From Umbribacter vaginalis (lineage in GTDB: Bacteria; Actinomycetota; Coriobacteriia; Coriobacteriales; Eggerthellaceae): 64,000 nt of DNA. Under the pieces are notes generated by a model, which searched no databases, was not told the origin of the DNA, and was given only the letters and a program-made list of their open reading frames with translations. Positions 48,325 through 56,800 of the stretch are shown piece after piece (position 1 is the stretch's first letter; every line of letters starts with the position of its first letter). The translations under genes were made by a program, and so were the position numbers. The stretch spans positions 212,191-276,190 of the forward strand of contig KQ959705.1 in NCBI GenBank assembly GCA_001552935.1, given 5' to 3'.

Positions 48325-49143
48325 ATGGAAAACTTTCAGACGTCTTTGAACACATCACCTCTGAATGCGCTCACTGCAGACAAAACGATGTCACATGTAA
48401 TCACACATGCGCATGGTGCGCCGCGCGCGACTCATGAGCACGCTAAACAGTTTGATTTTTCACGCTACTTAGTTATTGGTCCCGAGAACCTGCCTGCTCA
48501 GGTAGGTTCTCTCACGGTTGAAGACGTTGTATGCGCAAGCGTTGAAGAGGGCTTTACCTGTGTTCAAATACGCTCAAAAGTGCTGTCTGCGCGCGATTTG
48601 ATTGCGCTGGTTCAGCGTGTCGATAGTGCGCTTGTGCATCGTACGTTGCGCGATAAGGTGTGCCTTGTAATAAATGACAGGCTTGATTGTGTTCTTGCAG
48701 CGCGTGATGCAGGTGCTCGAGTTGATGGGATTCATGTTGGACAGAGCGATATTCCGCCCGATGTATGCCGCCATTATTTGGGTGAACATGCTGTTGTAGG
48801 ATTAAGTGCCCCTGCAGCTGATATTGTGCACTACATTGCGCATGCAAAAACGCATTCCATTAGTTATTTTGGCGTTGCTCCGTATCATGTAACGCCGTCA
48901 AAGCCCGATTGTGATACCACATCAACAGGCGAAACAATCTATATTTCAGCTGATGATATTCAGCGTTTAGCTCAGATCAGCACTGTGCCACTGATTGTAG
49001 GCGGCGGTGTGCAGCAGGCCGATTTGGAATGTTTGAAACGCTCAGGTGCTACTGGGTTTTTTGTAATTTCTGCTGTGTGTTCTGCAGAAAATCCTCGTTT
49101 AGCAGCGCGCGCGTTATGTAGCACGTGGAACGCGCTTGCCTAG
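48325..49143 (+). CDS. thiE: Thiamine-phosphate synthase
   Basis: Couples HMP-PP with thiazole phosphate to thiamine phosphate. The TIM-barrel core (from about residue 45) contains VQIRSKVLSARDLI, VCLVINDRLDCVLAARD, DGIHVGQSDIP and PLIVGGGVQQ. A 45-residue His/Thr-rich N-terminal extension precedes the core. The start is GTG at 48322 or the ATG at 48325, with CAGGTAG upstream. It follows thiM by about ten bases, completing transporter-thiM-thiE. Confidence 0.92.
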   Translation: MENFQTSLNTSPLNALTADKTMSHVITHAHGAPRATHEHAKQFDFSRYLVIGPENLPAQVGSLTVEDVVCASVEEGFTCVQIRSKVLSARDLIALVQRVDSALVHRTLRDKVCLVINDRLDCVLAARDAGARVDGIHVGQSDIPPDVCRHYLGEHAVVGLSAPAADIVHYIAHAKTHSISYFGVAPYHVTPSKPDCDTTSTGETIYISADDIQRLAQISTVPLIVGGGVQQADLECLKRSGATGFFVISAVCSAENPRLAARALCSTWNALA

Positions 49144-49241
49144 CATGTTCTGTTAATGGCGTTTTTTCGTGCTCGTGCGTGTTAATATATTCTTCAGCTT
49201 AATAGCTTATAGTACATACAAGTATTGGTAGGGAGGCATGT

Positions 49242-49922
49242 ATGAAAATTCTTATCGCGGAAGATAGCAAAAAATTGTCACAGGCAATAAAGCAATGCCT
49301 CGAATATAAATACTCTGTTCAGCAGGCTTTTGACGGAAATGAAGCGTTTTATTATGCCAAAGACGGCATTTACGATCTCATTATTTTGGATGTTATGATG
49401 CCAGGTATGGACGGCTATACGGTTATTAAAAAATTGCGCGAAAACCAGGTGCAAACTCCTGTTTTAATGCTTACAGCACTGCGTGGTGTTGAAGAACGTA
49501 TTCGCGGTTTGCGCTTAGGTGCTGATGATTATTTACCCAAGCCATTTGCAAAAGATGAATTGCTCTTGCGCATTGAAGCCATTTTGCGGCGCAGCAATAA
49601 TCTGTATGATGCGCGCCAAATTTCGTATAAAGATCTGGTAATTAACTATGATGAGCATACGGTGCGCATTAACGGTAAAGTGTTGCCGCTGAAAGGACGT
49701 CAGTTTGACGTGCTGGAATACCTGGTATTGCGTCAAGGGCAACTGGTTTCAAAAAGCCAAGTGTTCGATAAGGTATGGGGATTTTTGTCTGATACATCAA
49801 CTAATGTTGTGGAGGTGTATGTAAGCGCATTACGCAAAATTCTAAAAGCTCACGATTATGATAAGTATCTTCATACGATTCGTGGTGCAGGATATTTGTT
49901 TGGTGAGCGCGATAATCGGTGA
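49242..49922 (+). CDS. Response regulator, OmpR/PhoB family
   Basis: A 226-residue two-component regulator. The receiver domain has the acidic pair at residues 7-8, the phospho-acceptor Asp50 in DLIILDVMMPG and Lys100 in YLPKPF. A winged-helix DNA-binding domain follows (about 130-226), ending with TIRGAGYLFG. GGGAGG lies ahead of the ATG. It overlaps the partner histidine kinase gene by four bases. Confidence 0.94.
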   Translation: MKILIAEDSKKLSQAIKQCLEYKYSVQQAFDGNEAFYYAKDGIYDLIILDVMMPGMDGYTVIKKLRENQVQTPVLMLTALRGVEERIRGLRLGADDYLPKPFAKDELLLRIEAILRRSNNLYDARQISYKDLVINYDEHTVRINGKVLPLKGRQFDVLEYLVLRQGQLVSKSQVFDKVWGFLSDTSTNVVEVYVSALRKILKAHDYDKYLHTIRGAGYLFGERDNR

Positions 49923-51583
49923 AAATTTCTTCTGAACATACGCTTATTCATAAAGAGCTTTTGCGATCGACAGCTGTATTTTTTGTCGTATTTGCGCTGT
50001 TGTTAAGCGTTTTAGGTGTGTTTATCTATCATCAAGTGCATACGGTGTTATTTCGCGAAACCGATGCACAATTAGTGCAAGCTCGCGAGAATATTCAGCA
50101 CGACGTAGAATTGTTGGCTGCTGAAGGCAGTGATATGGTGCTGTTTCGCGATGCAACTAACGAACAGGGCGTAGGTGCGCACAGCAATCTAAGCTCTGAG
50201 CAAGGCGAAGGAACACTGTACAACAATAACCGAGGCGCCGCAAAAAAGCGCAAACGCCAGCAGCGACGCAATTCCGGCATACATCACGCCTTTGAACAGG
50301 ACCTTTTGTTCACCAGCATCATTCGTGCCACCGAGCACGCCATTCAAAGCAATTCGCGTTTGTTGTTTGTGGTGCGCGATTCATCGGGCGCCGTGCTTAA
50401 CGCTATCAGCCTTTATACCGTTTTCCCCGAGTACGTAACGCAGCTTCCGCTTAATTCCGATGCACAAGCGAAACCCTATTCGCTTGCATGCGACGGTCAT
50501 TTTATGCGCGGCGTTACGATTACGTTCCCGCGCGACAATGACGATGTGTCCTACGTGCAAGTGCTTGCCAATGTTGATTCTGAAATGGCAATTCTAGAGT
50601 CGGTTACCAATACACTTATCGGCGGATTTTTGGTTGCGCTTATTATTGCGGCGGCGCTTAGTTACATTCTTGCACGTCGCGCGCTTAAACCTTTGTTGCA
50701 ATCGTGGGTGAAACAAACTGAGTTTATTCAAAATGCGTCTCACGAATTGCGTACACCACTTACCATTATTAAAACAACCCAAGAATTACTGCTTGATAAG
50801 CCAAACGATAAAGTTATCGATCATTTTGAAAATATTGCTGCGACGATTGAAGAGGTTGATCGTTTATCTCACTTATCAGCTGATTTACTGTTCTTGACGA
50901 AGTTTGATTCCGGAGCACATACGCTTAACAAAACGAAGATTGAACTTGATGGTGCGCTGCGTTTTATGGCGCATTTATATCGTGAAACAGTTGAGCTGCA
51001 AGACAAAGTTTTTCAGTTTAGCGCTGCATCGAATTGTAGTATTATGGCTGATGAAAAGAAAATTCGTCAACTTATTGCCATAGTGTTAGACAACGCTTTG
51101 AAATATACGCATGAAGGCGATCGTATTCAAATGAACAGTTTTCGCGAAGGCCACGATGCGGTAATAGAAGTAAAAGATACGGGCATTGGTATTTCAAAAG
51201 AAGATGCGAAGCGCGCATTTGAACGTTTCTATCGAGCAGACAAAGCGCGCAGTGAAGGTGGATCGGGACTTGGCCTTGCGATTGCATTTTCAATCGTAAA
51301 AGCGCACGGCGGTAAAATTACTATTGCTCCGTGGACAGCACCTGTGGGCGAAGGCGTGGGTACTGGTGCGGATGTTGGTGGCAGCGTGCGCGGCAGCGTG
51401 GATGTTGGTGGCAACGTGCGTACTGGCGTGTGCGATGGGGAAGTAAGCGACGTGTGCGCTGGTGTGCATGAGAGTACTGGTCAGACAAGCAACGAGCACG
51501 TGTTTTCTTCATCAGGTACAAGCGAGCAAAGCTCTCAGTTTCAAAGTGGCACCTGCGTTCGCATTAGTTTTCCGTCTGCGTAA
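49919..51583 (+). CDS. Sensor histidine kinase with C-terminal low-complexity insert
   Basis: A 554-residue membrane kinase. TM1 (16-38) and TM2 (232-253) bracket an extracytoplasmic sensor of about 190 residues that includes a Lys/Arg cluster near 108-118. The H-box is ASHELRTPLTII (His275), the N-box DNALKYTHEG, and the ATP lid DTGIGI plus GSGLGLAIAFSIVKAHGG. Instead of ending soon after, a Gly/Val/Asp-rich repeat segment (about 480-540) interrupts the ATPase domain before its last strand GTCVRISFPS. The GTG start overlaps the regulator. The signal is unknown; the zinc cluster lies convergently next door. Confidence 0.92.
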   Translation: MKISSEHTLIHKELLRSTAVFFVVFALLLSVLGVFIYHQVHTVLFRETDAQLVQARENIQHDVELLAAEGSDMVLFRDATNEQGVGAHSNLSSEQGEGTLYNNNRGAAKKRKRQQRRNSGIHHAFEQDLLFTSIIRATEHAIQSNSRLLFVVRDSSGAVLNAISLYTVFPEYVTQLPLNSDAQAKPYSLACDGHFMRGVTITFPRDNDDVSYVQVLANVDSEMAILESVTNTLIGGFLVALIIAAALSYILARRALKPLLQSWVKQTEFIQNASHELRTPLTIIKTTQELLLDKPNDKVIDHFENIAATIEEVDRLSHLSADLLFLTKFDSGAHTLNKTKIELDGALRFMAHLYRETVELQDKVFQFSAASNCSIMADEKKIRQLIAIVLDNALKYTHEGDRIQMNSFREGHDAVIEVKDTGIGISKEDAKRAFERFYRADKARSEGGSGLGLAIAFSIVKAHGGKITIAPWTAPVGEGVGTGADVGGSVRGSVDVGGNVRTGVCDGEVSDVCAGVHESTGQTSNEHVFSSSGTSEQSSQFQSGTCVRISFPSA

Positions 51584-51638
51584 CAAAACGCCGCGCCACA
51601 GCACCGCGCCATAGCGCCACGCCAAAACGCCGCGCGCA

Positions 51639-51685
51639 CAAAAAAACGAGCACTGCGCACGTGTTTGATGTGCGACAATGCTCGT
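51639..51685 (-). terminator. Terminator between the kinase and znuB
   Basis: Arms ACGAGCA and TGCTCGT with inner CGCAC/GTGCG (51646-51685), and seven T on the minus-strand side (51639-51645). It ends the znu operon and may also serve the convergent kinase gene. Confidence 0.8.
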
Positions 51686-51770
51686 GTTCTTCAGTACGTT
51701 CGCTCGAAAACTTTCAGTTTCGTGAACTAAGCTACAAGCTACATTACGGTTTCTGTTGGTTCGCCAACCT

Positions 51771-52622
51771 TTATGCGTTTTGCGCTTGTGCCTTTGATGC
51801 CTCTTTTTCAAGCTCTTGTTTAAGCGTTGGCTTTCTCCATATGCGTCCAACAATCAGGAAAATAACGATACCGATAATGGCTGCCATAACAATTGAGCCA
51901 CCAGGGCGTACGTCGTTATAGTACGAGAAGCACAGACCGCTAATGGTGTAAATGACGCCCAAAATTACGGCAATAATGCAGGTTTGCTTATAGCTGCGCG
52001 ACAGAATAAGCGCCGTTGCAACGGGCAGCGTTACCAGCGAAACTACCAGTAAAGCACCTACAACTTTGCACGCAAGACCAATCATAATAGCCGATAAGCA
52101 CGTAAAGATGCCGTTTACAATTTTTACGCGAACGCCTGCTAAGCGCGCGAGTGTTTCATCAATGGCCGAGTCAGAAAGGCCTGCATACAGCACGATGCTG
52201 ATAATAACCGTAGCTAAAAACGCAAGGAATGTGCCAATTAAATTGTCTATGGTTACGGCTGAAATTGATCCGAATAAATACGACTCGAAAGTATTTCCAC
52301 CAGGCGCAAAGTCGGCCAAAATAACAGCTAAACCTAAGCCAGCGCTCAGGATAATAGCAACCGCCATATCGCCAAATTGCGGCATTTTCTCGCGAATTCC
52401 TTCAATGCAGAAACCAGCAACAATACAGCTGATCACAGCACCAATAACCGGGTCAAAGCCCAAAATCAAACCAAGTCCAACACCAGTAAGAGATACGTGC
52501 GAAAGTGCATCGCTTACCATGGATGTTTTACGGTTAATCATAACAATGCCAATAAGTGGCAGCGCAATGGCGAACATAAGCCCCGCCATAAGCGTGCGCC
52601 GCATAAAATCAAACTCAAGCAT
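51771..52622 (-). CDS. znuB: Zinc/manganese ABC transporter permease
   Basis: A 283-residue ABC-3 family permease with seven or eight helices, starting MLEFDFMRRTLMAGLMFAIA. The conserved GRKTSMVSDALSHVSLTGVG-like loop (here IMINRKTSMVSDALSHVSL) and GALLVVSLVTLPVATALIL segment place it with ZnuB/MntB/TroC. The start overlaps the ATPase end by eight bases. Given the ZinT partners upstream, zinc is the likeliest cargo. Confidence 0.9.
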   Translation of the reverse strand: MLEFDFMRRTLMAGLMFAIALPLIGIVMINRKTSMVSDALSHVSLTGVGLGLILGFDPVIGAVISCIVAGFCIEGIREKMPQFGDMAVAIILSAGLGLAVILADFAPGGNTFESYLFGSISAVTIDNLIGTFLAFLATVIISIVLYAGLSDSAIDETLARLAGVRVKIVNGIFTCLSAIMIGLACKVVGALLVVSLVTLPVATALILSRSYKQTCIIAVILGVIYTISGLCFSYYNDVRPGGSIVMAAIIGIVIFLIVGRIWRKPTLKQELEKEASKAQAQNA

Positions 52623-53286
52623 TTGCTATCCTTCCATCTTCAATGCGATAGGTTGAATCGAGTTTCAATCGTTCGCTGACCAGCTGATATTCATGCGAAA
52701 CAAGCAAGCAGGTAATTTTTTGCTCCTGGTTAATTTTGTTCAGCAAGCCCAGGAAGCTTTCCTTGCTTTCTTTATCGACACCTGCGGTAGGCTCGTCTAA
52801 AATCAGCAATTTAGGATCGTTGATAAGTGCGCGGCAAATCATAACGCGCTGTTGTAAGCCGCCTGATAGTTGATTAAATGGAACGCGTGCATAACGCTCA
52901 AGATCCATTTTTGCAAGTGCTTGCTCTGCCACTTGGTAGTGCTTTTTGCGTGGAATGCGCACAATACCAAACTGCTTGTATAAGCCTTGCACAACAATTT
53001 CTCGACACGTGGTTGGAAACGCCACTTTGTTCATAACGCTTGCTTGCGGCACATAGCCAATCCAAGTAAGGTCGTTGTACTCTTTCATCGTTTTTCCAAA
53101 AAGGCTGATGGTGCCTTTATAACCTTTCAGTTCGCCTAAAATAAGCTTCATCAAGGTTGATTTCCCGCTTCCGTTTTCGCCTGTGATGCAGCACAAATCG
53201 CCTTCTGGTATCGAAAACGACAAGTCCTTCAACACAGGCATTGCATTGTAGCCGAAAACGAGATTGGATACCTTTATTGCATCCAT
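52615..53286 (-). CDS. znuC: Zinc/manganese ABC transporter ATP-binding protein
   Basis: A 223-residue ATPase with Walker A GENGSGKST, the signature LSGGLQQRVMICRAL, Walker B LLILDEPTAGVD and switch VSHEYQL. It is of ZnuC/MntA type and coupled to the permease by gene overlap. The ATG at 53286 follows GGGAGG and is preferred over an upstream in-frame start. The gene follows the binding-protein gene by 36 bases. Confidence 0.92.
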   Translation of the reverse strand: MDAIKVSNLVFGYNAMPVLKDLSFSIPEGDLCCITGENGSGKSTLMKLILGELKGYKGTISLFGKTMKEYNDLTWIGYVPQASVMNKVAFPTTCREIVVQGLYKQFGIVRIPRKKHYQVAEQALAKMDLERYARVPFNQLSGGLQQRVMICRALINDPKLLILDEPTAGVDKESKESFLGLLNKINQEQKITCLLVSHEYQLVSERLKLDSTYRIEDGRIANA

Positions 53287-53322
53287 GGTACCTCCCGTAC
53301 GTGGTAGTGAGTGTTGCACTAA

Positions 53323-54645
53323 CTAGATTAGAGATTCATAAATCTTTTCGACATTGTCTTTCATGATTTCAACATAGCCATTCATCTTCGCACCTTGCTC
53401 TTCGCTGACGTATTCCATCGAAGCCAAGGGAACTGCCTTACCGCCCACTTCATTGGCAACCGCTTCAGCGTCTTTGGGATTTGCGCCCAGTTCGTAGAAT
53501 ACGGTTGTTGTGTGGTGTTCATGGCAAAAGTCAACGGCTTTACGAATAGTTTTAAGCGCTGGCGACTCGGTTGAGGTAAGCCCTTGCAAAGGGAAGTGCT
53601 TGATGTTCAAATCGCGGCACAAATACGAGTACGCGTTGTGCGTTACCACAAATTCGCGACGCTTGAGCGGGGCAAACTTGTCGTGGTACTTGGCGCCCAT
53701 AGCCGTAATGCGCGCCACAACATCCACTTTGTTCGAATAGTAATCCGATTGCATATCAGGATACATTTGAACAAGTTTGTCGTAAATGTGGTTGCAATAC
53801 AGCTTCGCGTTGTTAAACGACAGCCATGAGTGAGGGTCGTAGGTAATTTTATCGGTACCCGACGACGAACCTTCCATAAGCTGTGTATGAGGAATTTCAT
53901 CGCCGCCATCGTTGGTAACCAGGCGATACGAAAGCAAGTTTGCGCTTTTACGGTCTGACAGCAGCACCCAGTCGTCGCCTTCAGGTAGCGTAAAGCCAAT
54001 ATAGCCACTCTCATGACCCATTTCAAGCGCGTACACTTTCTCAGCTTCTACTTGAATGGTGGTATGCTGAGGAACCGTTTTACCTTTTTGCGACATAATT
54101 TTGCGTCCGCGCTGCGTAGTTTTTTCCAGCGGATCGGTTTTCGGAACGCGGAAAAACGCTACACGCATGATGTCTTGGTGCGTATGCCCGAACTCAAATC
54201 CGTACGTTCCCGGCTGAACATTCAGGCGTGCAATATATTGAAATTCCCCCATAGCAGCAGCTCCTCGATAGGTTATGAGGTCGATGCCATCGGATAATTT
54301 CAAAATAGGAAGCTTAGGAACGTTTTCTTGTACTTGATCGAGCCAGTGCTCCATGTTTGCACCGTTTACCACCAGCAAATCGGCTTCCTGCAGTTCACGA
54401 AGCGCTTTTGGCGTTGGCGCCCACAGGTGCGGGTCTTTGTTGGTTGGCATAAATGCGCGCAGGTCAACGGTGTCGCGTGCTACTTCTCGTACCAGGTCGT
54501 ACACGGGGTAAAACGATGCATAAATTAAAGGCTTTTCGCCTTTAGCACGACGTCCGCTGCATGAGGTTGTGGCCGCAGCACCTGCCGCGCACAACGCGCC
54601 ACCAGCGCACATCGTGAAAAATTTTCTTCTTGAATAAGTAGTCAT
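53323..54645 (-). CDS. znuA: Zinc-binding ABC lipoprotein with large inserted domain (ZnuA-like)
   Basis: A cluster A-I binding protein of 440 residues with a Tat-like SRRKFF and a lipobox-like TTSC (Cys29). Predicted metal ligands are His73 (DPHLWAP), His272 (DPHSWLS), His336 (VTHNAY) and Glu385. Normally a short His-rich loop separates the first two; here about 140 residues (128-268) form a beta-rich inserted domain with GFEFGHTHQD, TIQVEAEKVYAL and GDDWVLLSDRK. The start at 54645 follows AAAGGCGG. The gene follows zinT across a hairpin. The inserted domain has no identity I can name. Confidence 0.88.
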   Translation of the reverse strand: MTTYSRRKFFTMCAGGALCAAGAAATTSCSGRRAKGEKPLIYASFYPVYDLVREVARDTVDLRAFMPTNKDPHLWAPTPKALRELQEADLLVVNGANMEHWLDQVQENVPKLPILKLSDGIDLITYRGAAAMGEFQYIARLNVQPGTYGFEFGHTHQDIMRVAFFRVPKTDPLEKTTQRGRKIMSQKGKTVPQHTTIQVEAEKVYALEMGHESGYIGFTLPEGDDWVLLSDRKSANLLSYRLVTNDGGDEIPHTQLMEGSSSGTDKITYDPHSWLSFNNAKLYCNHIYDKLVQMYPDMQSDYYSNKVDVVARITAMGAKYHDKFAPLKRREFVVTHNAYSYLCRDLNIKHFPLQGLTSTESPALKTIRKAVDFCHEHHTTTVFYELGANPKDAEAVANEVGGKAVPLASMEYVSEEQGAKMNGYVEIMKDNVEKIYESLI

Positions 54646-54660
54646 ACATCCGCCTTTATA

Positions 54661-54687
54661 CAAAGAAGGGCCGCGAACGACCCTTCT
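54661..54687 (-). terminator. Hairpin between zinT copy 1 and znuA
   Basis: Arms AGAAGGG and CCCTTCT (54664-54687) with only a weak T tract on the minus strand. Probably a partial terminator or attenuator that lowers expression of znuACB relative to the ZinT lipoprotein. Confidence 0.55.
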
Positions 54688-54716
54688 CCCTTGTAGAAAA
54701 GATTACCAAATCGAGG

Positions 54717-55376
54717 TTATTCTTTGATTTCGTCTTCAATTTGAGCAAGCGTTGAATCGGGCTTCACGAAGGTTGGGAACCACTTGTCCTTCTTCAGCAA
54801 TTCATCGGCGTTTGTACCGTAGCGCATATGGAAGTGTACGAGCTCTTCTTCACCATGAACAGGCATCATAAGAAGAACAGGATATTTTGCGTCAGCCTCT
54901 TTAGCCTTAAATACATCCCACTCAAGTTGATGTCCGCCGTGCATAACCTTTTTGCTGTCTACGCACTCATAGGTAGCTTTGGTTACCGTCTTAGCTCCAT
55001 CTTTTGCAAATCCATCAAGGAATTCAATGGTGTTGCCTTTAATTCGAAGGCCGTTAAATTCGCACTTACGACGCTCTTCGAGTTCCTTTTTAATTGCTTC
55101 AGGGGTTGATTTCTTGTCTTTTGCTGCTTCTTCATACGCCTTTTGGACTTCAGGCTTGTCGAGATACTTGTGGAAACCATTCCACTCACCAGCCCACTTT
55201 TCCAAAGTGATCTTTTTCGCTGCTGGAGCATCAGCTTTCTTCTCTACCTGAGCAGCAGGAGCCTTTTGAGCAGGTTGTTCTGCCTGTTTAGGCTCTGAGT
55301 GTCCTGCGCAGCCGCCGAGAGCAATTGCCAAAGCAAATGCTGCACCAACGCCAAGCACCTTCTTAAATCCCGTCAT
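54717..55376 (-). CDS. zinT: ZinT-family metal-binding lipoprotein, copy 1
   Basis: A 219-residue lipoprotein with lipobox LGGC (Cys23), a Lys/Ala/Pro/Gln linker and a ZinT/YodA domain (about 58-205). Domain landmarks are WAGEWNGFHKYLDKPEV, the IKGNTIEFLDG strand and a His cluster: His174 in MPVHGEE, and His181 and His183 in HFHMRYG. ZinT proteins pick up zinc or cadmium and hand zinc to ZnuA. It lies just ahead of znuACB. A palindrome AGCTAATA-N4-TATTAGCT lies about 20 bases upstream. Confidence 0.88.
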   Translation of the reverse strand: MTGFKKVLGVGAAFALAIALGGCAGHSEPKQAEQPAQKAPAAQVEKKADAPAAKKITLEKWAGEWNGFHKYLDKPEVQKAYEEAAKDKKSTPEAIKKELEERRKCEFNGLRIKGNTIEFLDGFAKDGAKTVTKATYECVDSKKVMHGGHQLEWDVFKAKEADAKYPVLLMMPVHGEEELVHFHMRYGTNADELLKKDKWFPTFVKPDSTLAQIEDEIKE

Positions 55377-55393
55377 GGAATCCTCCTTCGTTG

Positions 55394-55413
55394 AGCTAAT
55401 AGAAATATTAGCT
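55394..55413. promoter_or_regulatory. Metal-type operator candidate upstream of zinT copy 1
   Basis: Perfect arms AGCTAATA and TATTAGCT around GAAA, 18 bases from the zinT start codon. A related repeat lies before the second zinT copy and an ATTAGCTAAT core before dps. Confidence 0.55.
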
Positions 55414-55829
55414 TTGGATAACTTGCATTGAATAATGTAGCGTATTCAAAGCAATATAGCTCAAATTCATAAATTCTTAACAATTGCTTAAACGTATGGT
55501 AAATAAGCTTTATAAAAATGTTTGGTGAACTTATTGCGTGTGACCTTGGAGAACGGGTGGTGCGCTTATGTTGACGGTGTGGGCAGTGTTGGCAGTTTCA
55601 GGCTTGGCTGTGCGACTCAGTGCGCTTGTGGCTTCGCGTTCGTGCTGTTTGCGTGGCTGTGTTCCTCAACAAGAGATGCGCGTTCTGGTAGCTTCGTGTT
55701 CCTTTCTTTCGTACAATTCCTTCGTTTGCAGGGAGAACTTGCTGGTAGTGCTTCGGTGGGGCTTGTAGGTATAAAAAGAAGGGCCTCAAAAGCGACCCTT
55801 CTTTTCGGTACACGGCTGTTAAAGCAAGT
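55414..55829. other. Interval between the two zinT copies
   Basis: No supported gene lies here; a plus-strand frame at 55522-55833 is rich in Cys, Val and Arg, lacks a ribosome-binding site and runs through the terminator of zinT copy 2. The AT-rich left part holds the zinT copy 1 promoter. Confidence 0.45.
55773..55803 (-). terminator. Terminator of zinT copy 2
   Basis: Arms AAGAAGGG and CCCTTCTT (55776-55803) with five T on the minus strand. The stem closely resembles the hairpin after zinT copy 1, so gene and terminator were probably duplicated together. Confidence 0.8.
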
Positions 55830-56486
55830 TTAGCCTGCAATTTCGCCTTGAATTTGGCTCATGGTTGAGTCGGGCTTAATGAACGCTGGGAACCATCTTT
55901 CCTGCTTCATCATGTCATCGATGCTGCTGCCATAGCGCATGTGGAAGTGCATAAGGCCTTCTTCACCATGAATAGGCATCAAGAACAGGATAGGATATTT
56001 TGCATTTGACTCTTTTGCCTTAAAGATATCCCATTCATACGTATGTCCGCCATAGCTAAACTTTTTGTTCTCGCTGAACTCATAGGTTGCTTTGCTTATT
56101 GTTTTGGCGTTGTCTTTCGGGAAACCATCAAGGAACTCAACGGTGTTGCCCTTAATGCGAAGACCGTTAAATTCGCACTTACGGCGCTCCATAAGGTCTT
56201 TTTTGAACGCTTCTGGCGTCATGTTCTTTTTCTTGGCGCCCTGTTCAAACGATTGTTTCAATTCAGGCTTGTCGAGATACTTATGAATACCGTTCCACTC
56301 ACCAGCCCACTTATCCAATGAAACTTTTTGCGCTGGAGCTTCAGCTTTTTTCTGTACCTGAGCAGCAGGGGCCTTCTGAGCAGGCTGTTCAGCCTTTTTC
56401 GGCTCTGAGTGTCCCGCGCAGCCACCGAGCGCAACAGCCAATGCAAATGCGGCTCCAATGCCCAGCACCTTTTTTAGTCCCGTCAT
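55830..56486 (-). CDS. zinT: ZinT-family metal-binding lipoprotein, copy 2
   Basis: A 218-residue paralogue of the neighbouring ZinT, sharing the signal peptide (MTGxKKVLGxGAAFALAxAL), the linker and the whole domain, with ligand motifs MPIHGEEG and HFHMRYG. Divergence is concentrated in residues 78-95 and 135-150. It is likely a tandem duplicate that may differ in metal affinity or timing. It has its own operator-like repeat and its own terminator, so it is transcribed separately from znuACB. Confidence 0.88.
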   Translation of the reverse strand: MTGLKKVLGIGAAFALAVALGGCAGHSEPKKAEQPAQKAPAAQVQKKAEAPAQKVSLDKWAGEWNGIHKYLDKPELKQSFEQGAKKKNMTPEAFKKDLMERRKCEFNGLRIKGNTVEFLDGFPKDNAKTISKATYEFSENKKFSYGGHTYEWDIFKAKESNAKYPILFLMPIHGEEGLMHFHMRYGSSIDDMMKQERWFPAFIKPDSTMSQIQGEIAG

Positions 56487-56503
56487 GGGTTCCTCCTTTG
56501 TTC

Positions 56504-56526
56504 AGCCAATATCGAGGATATTAGCT
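56504..56526. promoter_or_regulatory. Metal-type operator candidate upstream of zinT copy 2
   Basis: Arms AGCCAATATC and GATATTAGCT around GAG, one mismatch, 18 bases from the start codon. It is related to the site upstream of copy 1 and shares the following GATAAC. Confidence 0.55.
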
Positions 56527-56642
56527 AACGATAACTTAATTTATAGTTATATCGTATTTGAACGTATTTGACGGATGATTGACATAATTCACACTTTTTT
56601 AACAATCGTAACATTTTTATGGTGGAGTGCGATGGGACACAC

Positions 56643-56678
56643 AAAAAAGCGCCCGTGCGCAATGCACAGACGCTTTTT
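56643..56678 (-). terminator. Terminator of dps
   Basis: A stem-loop of GCGCCCGTGCGC and GCACAGACGC type flanked by A6 and T5, so it is potentially bidirectional. It lies downstream of the minus-strand dps. The remaining interval 56679-56800 shows no gene. Confidence 0.7.
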
Positions 56679-56800
56679 ACATATTACGCTTACGAGCTAA
56701 CGAGCAGATTTCCTTGACCTCTCGCGAGAATCTCGCCACCCTCTGGGAAACCTGTTAGTTTTGTTAGCTTTCGTACAGCGTTGATGCTGCTTCGTTTAGC

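Noticed and set aside
55522..55833. Plus-strand frame between the zinT copies
   Set aside because: It runs through the terminator of zinT copy 2, has no ribosome-binding site and an odd composition.
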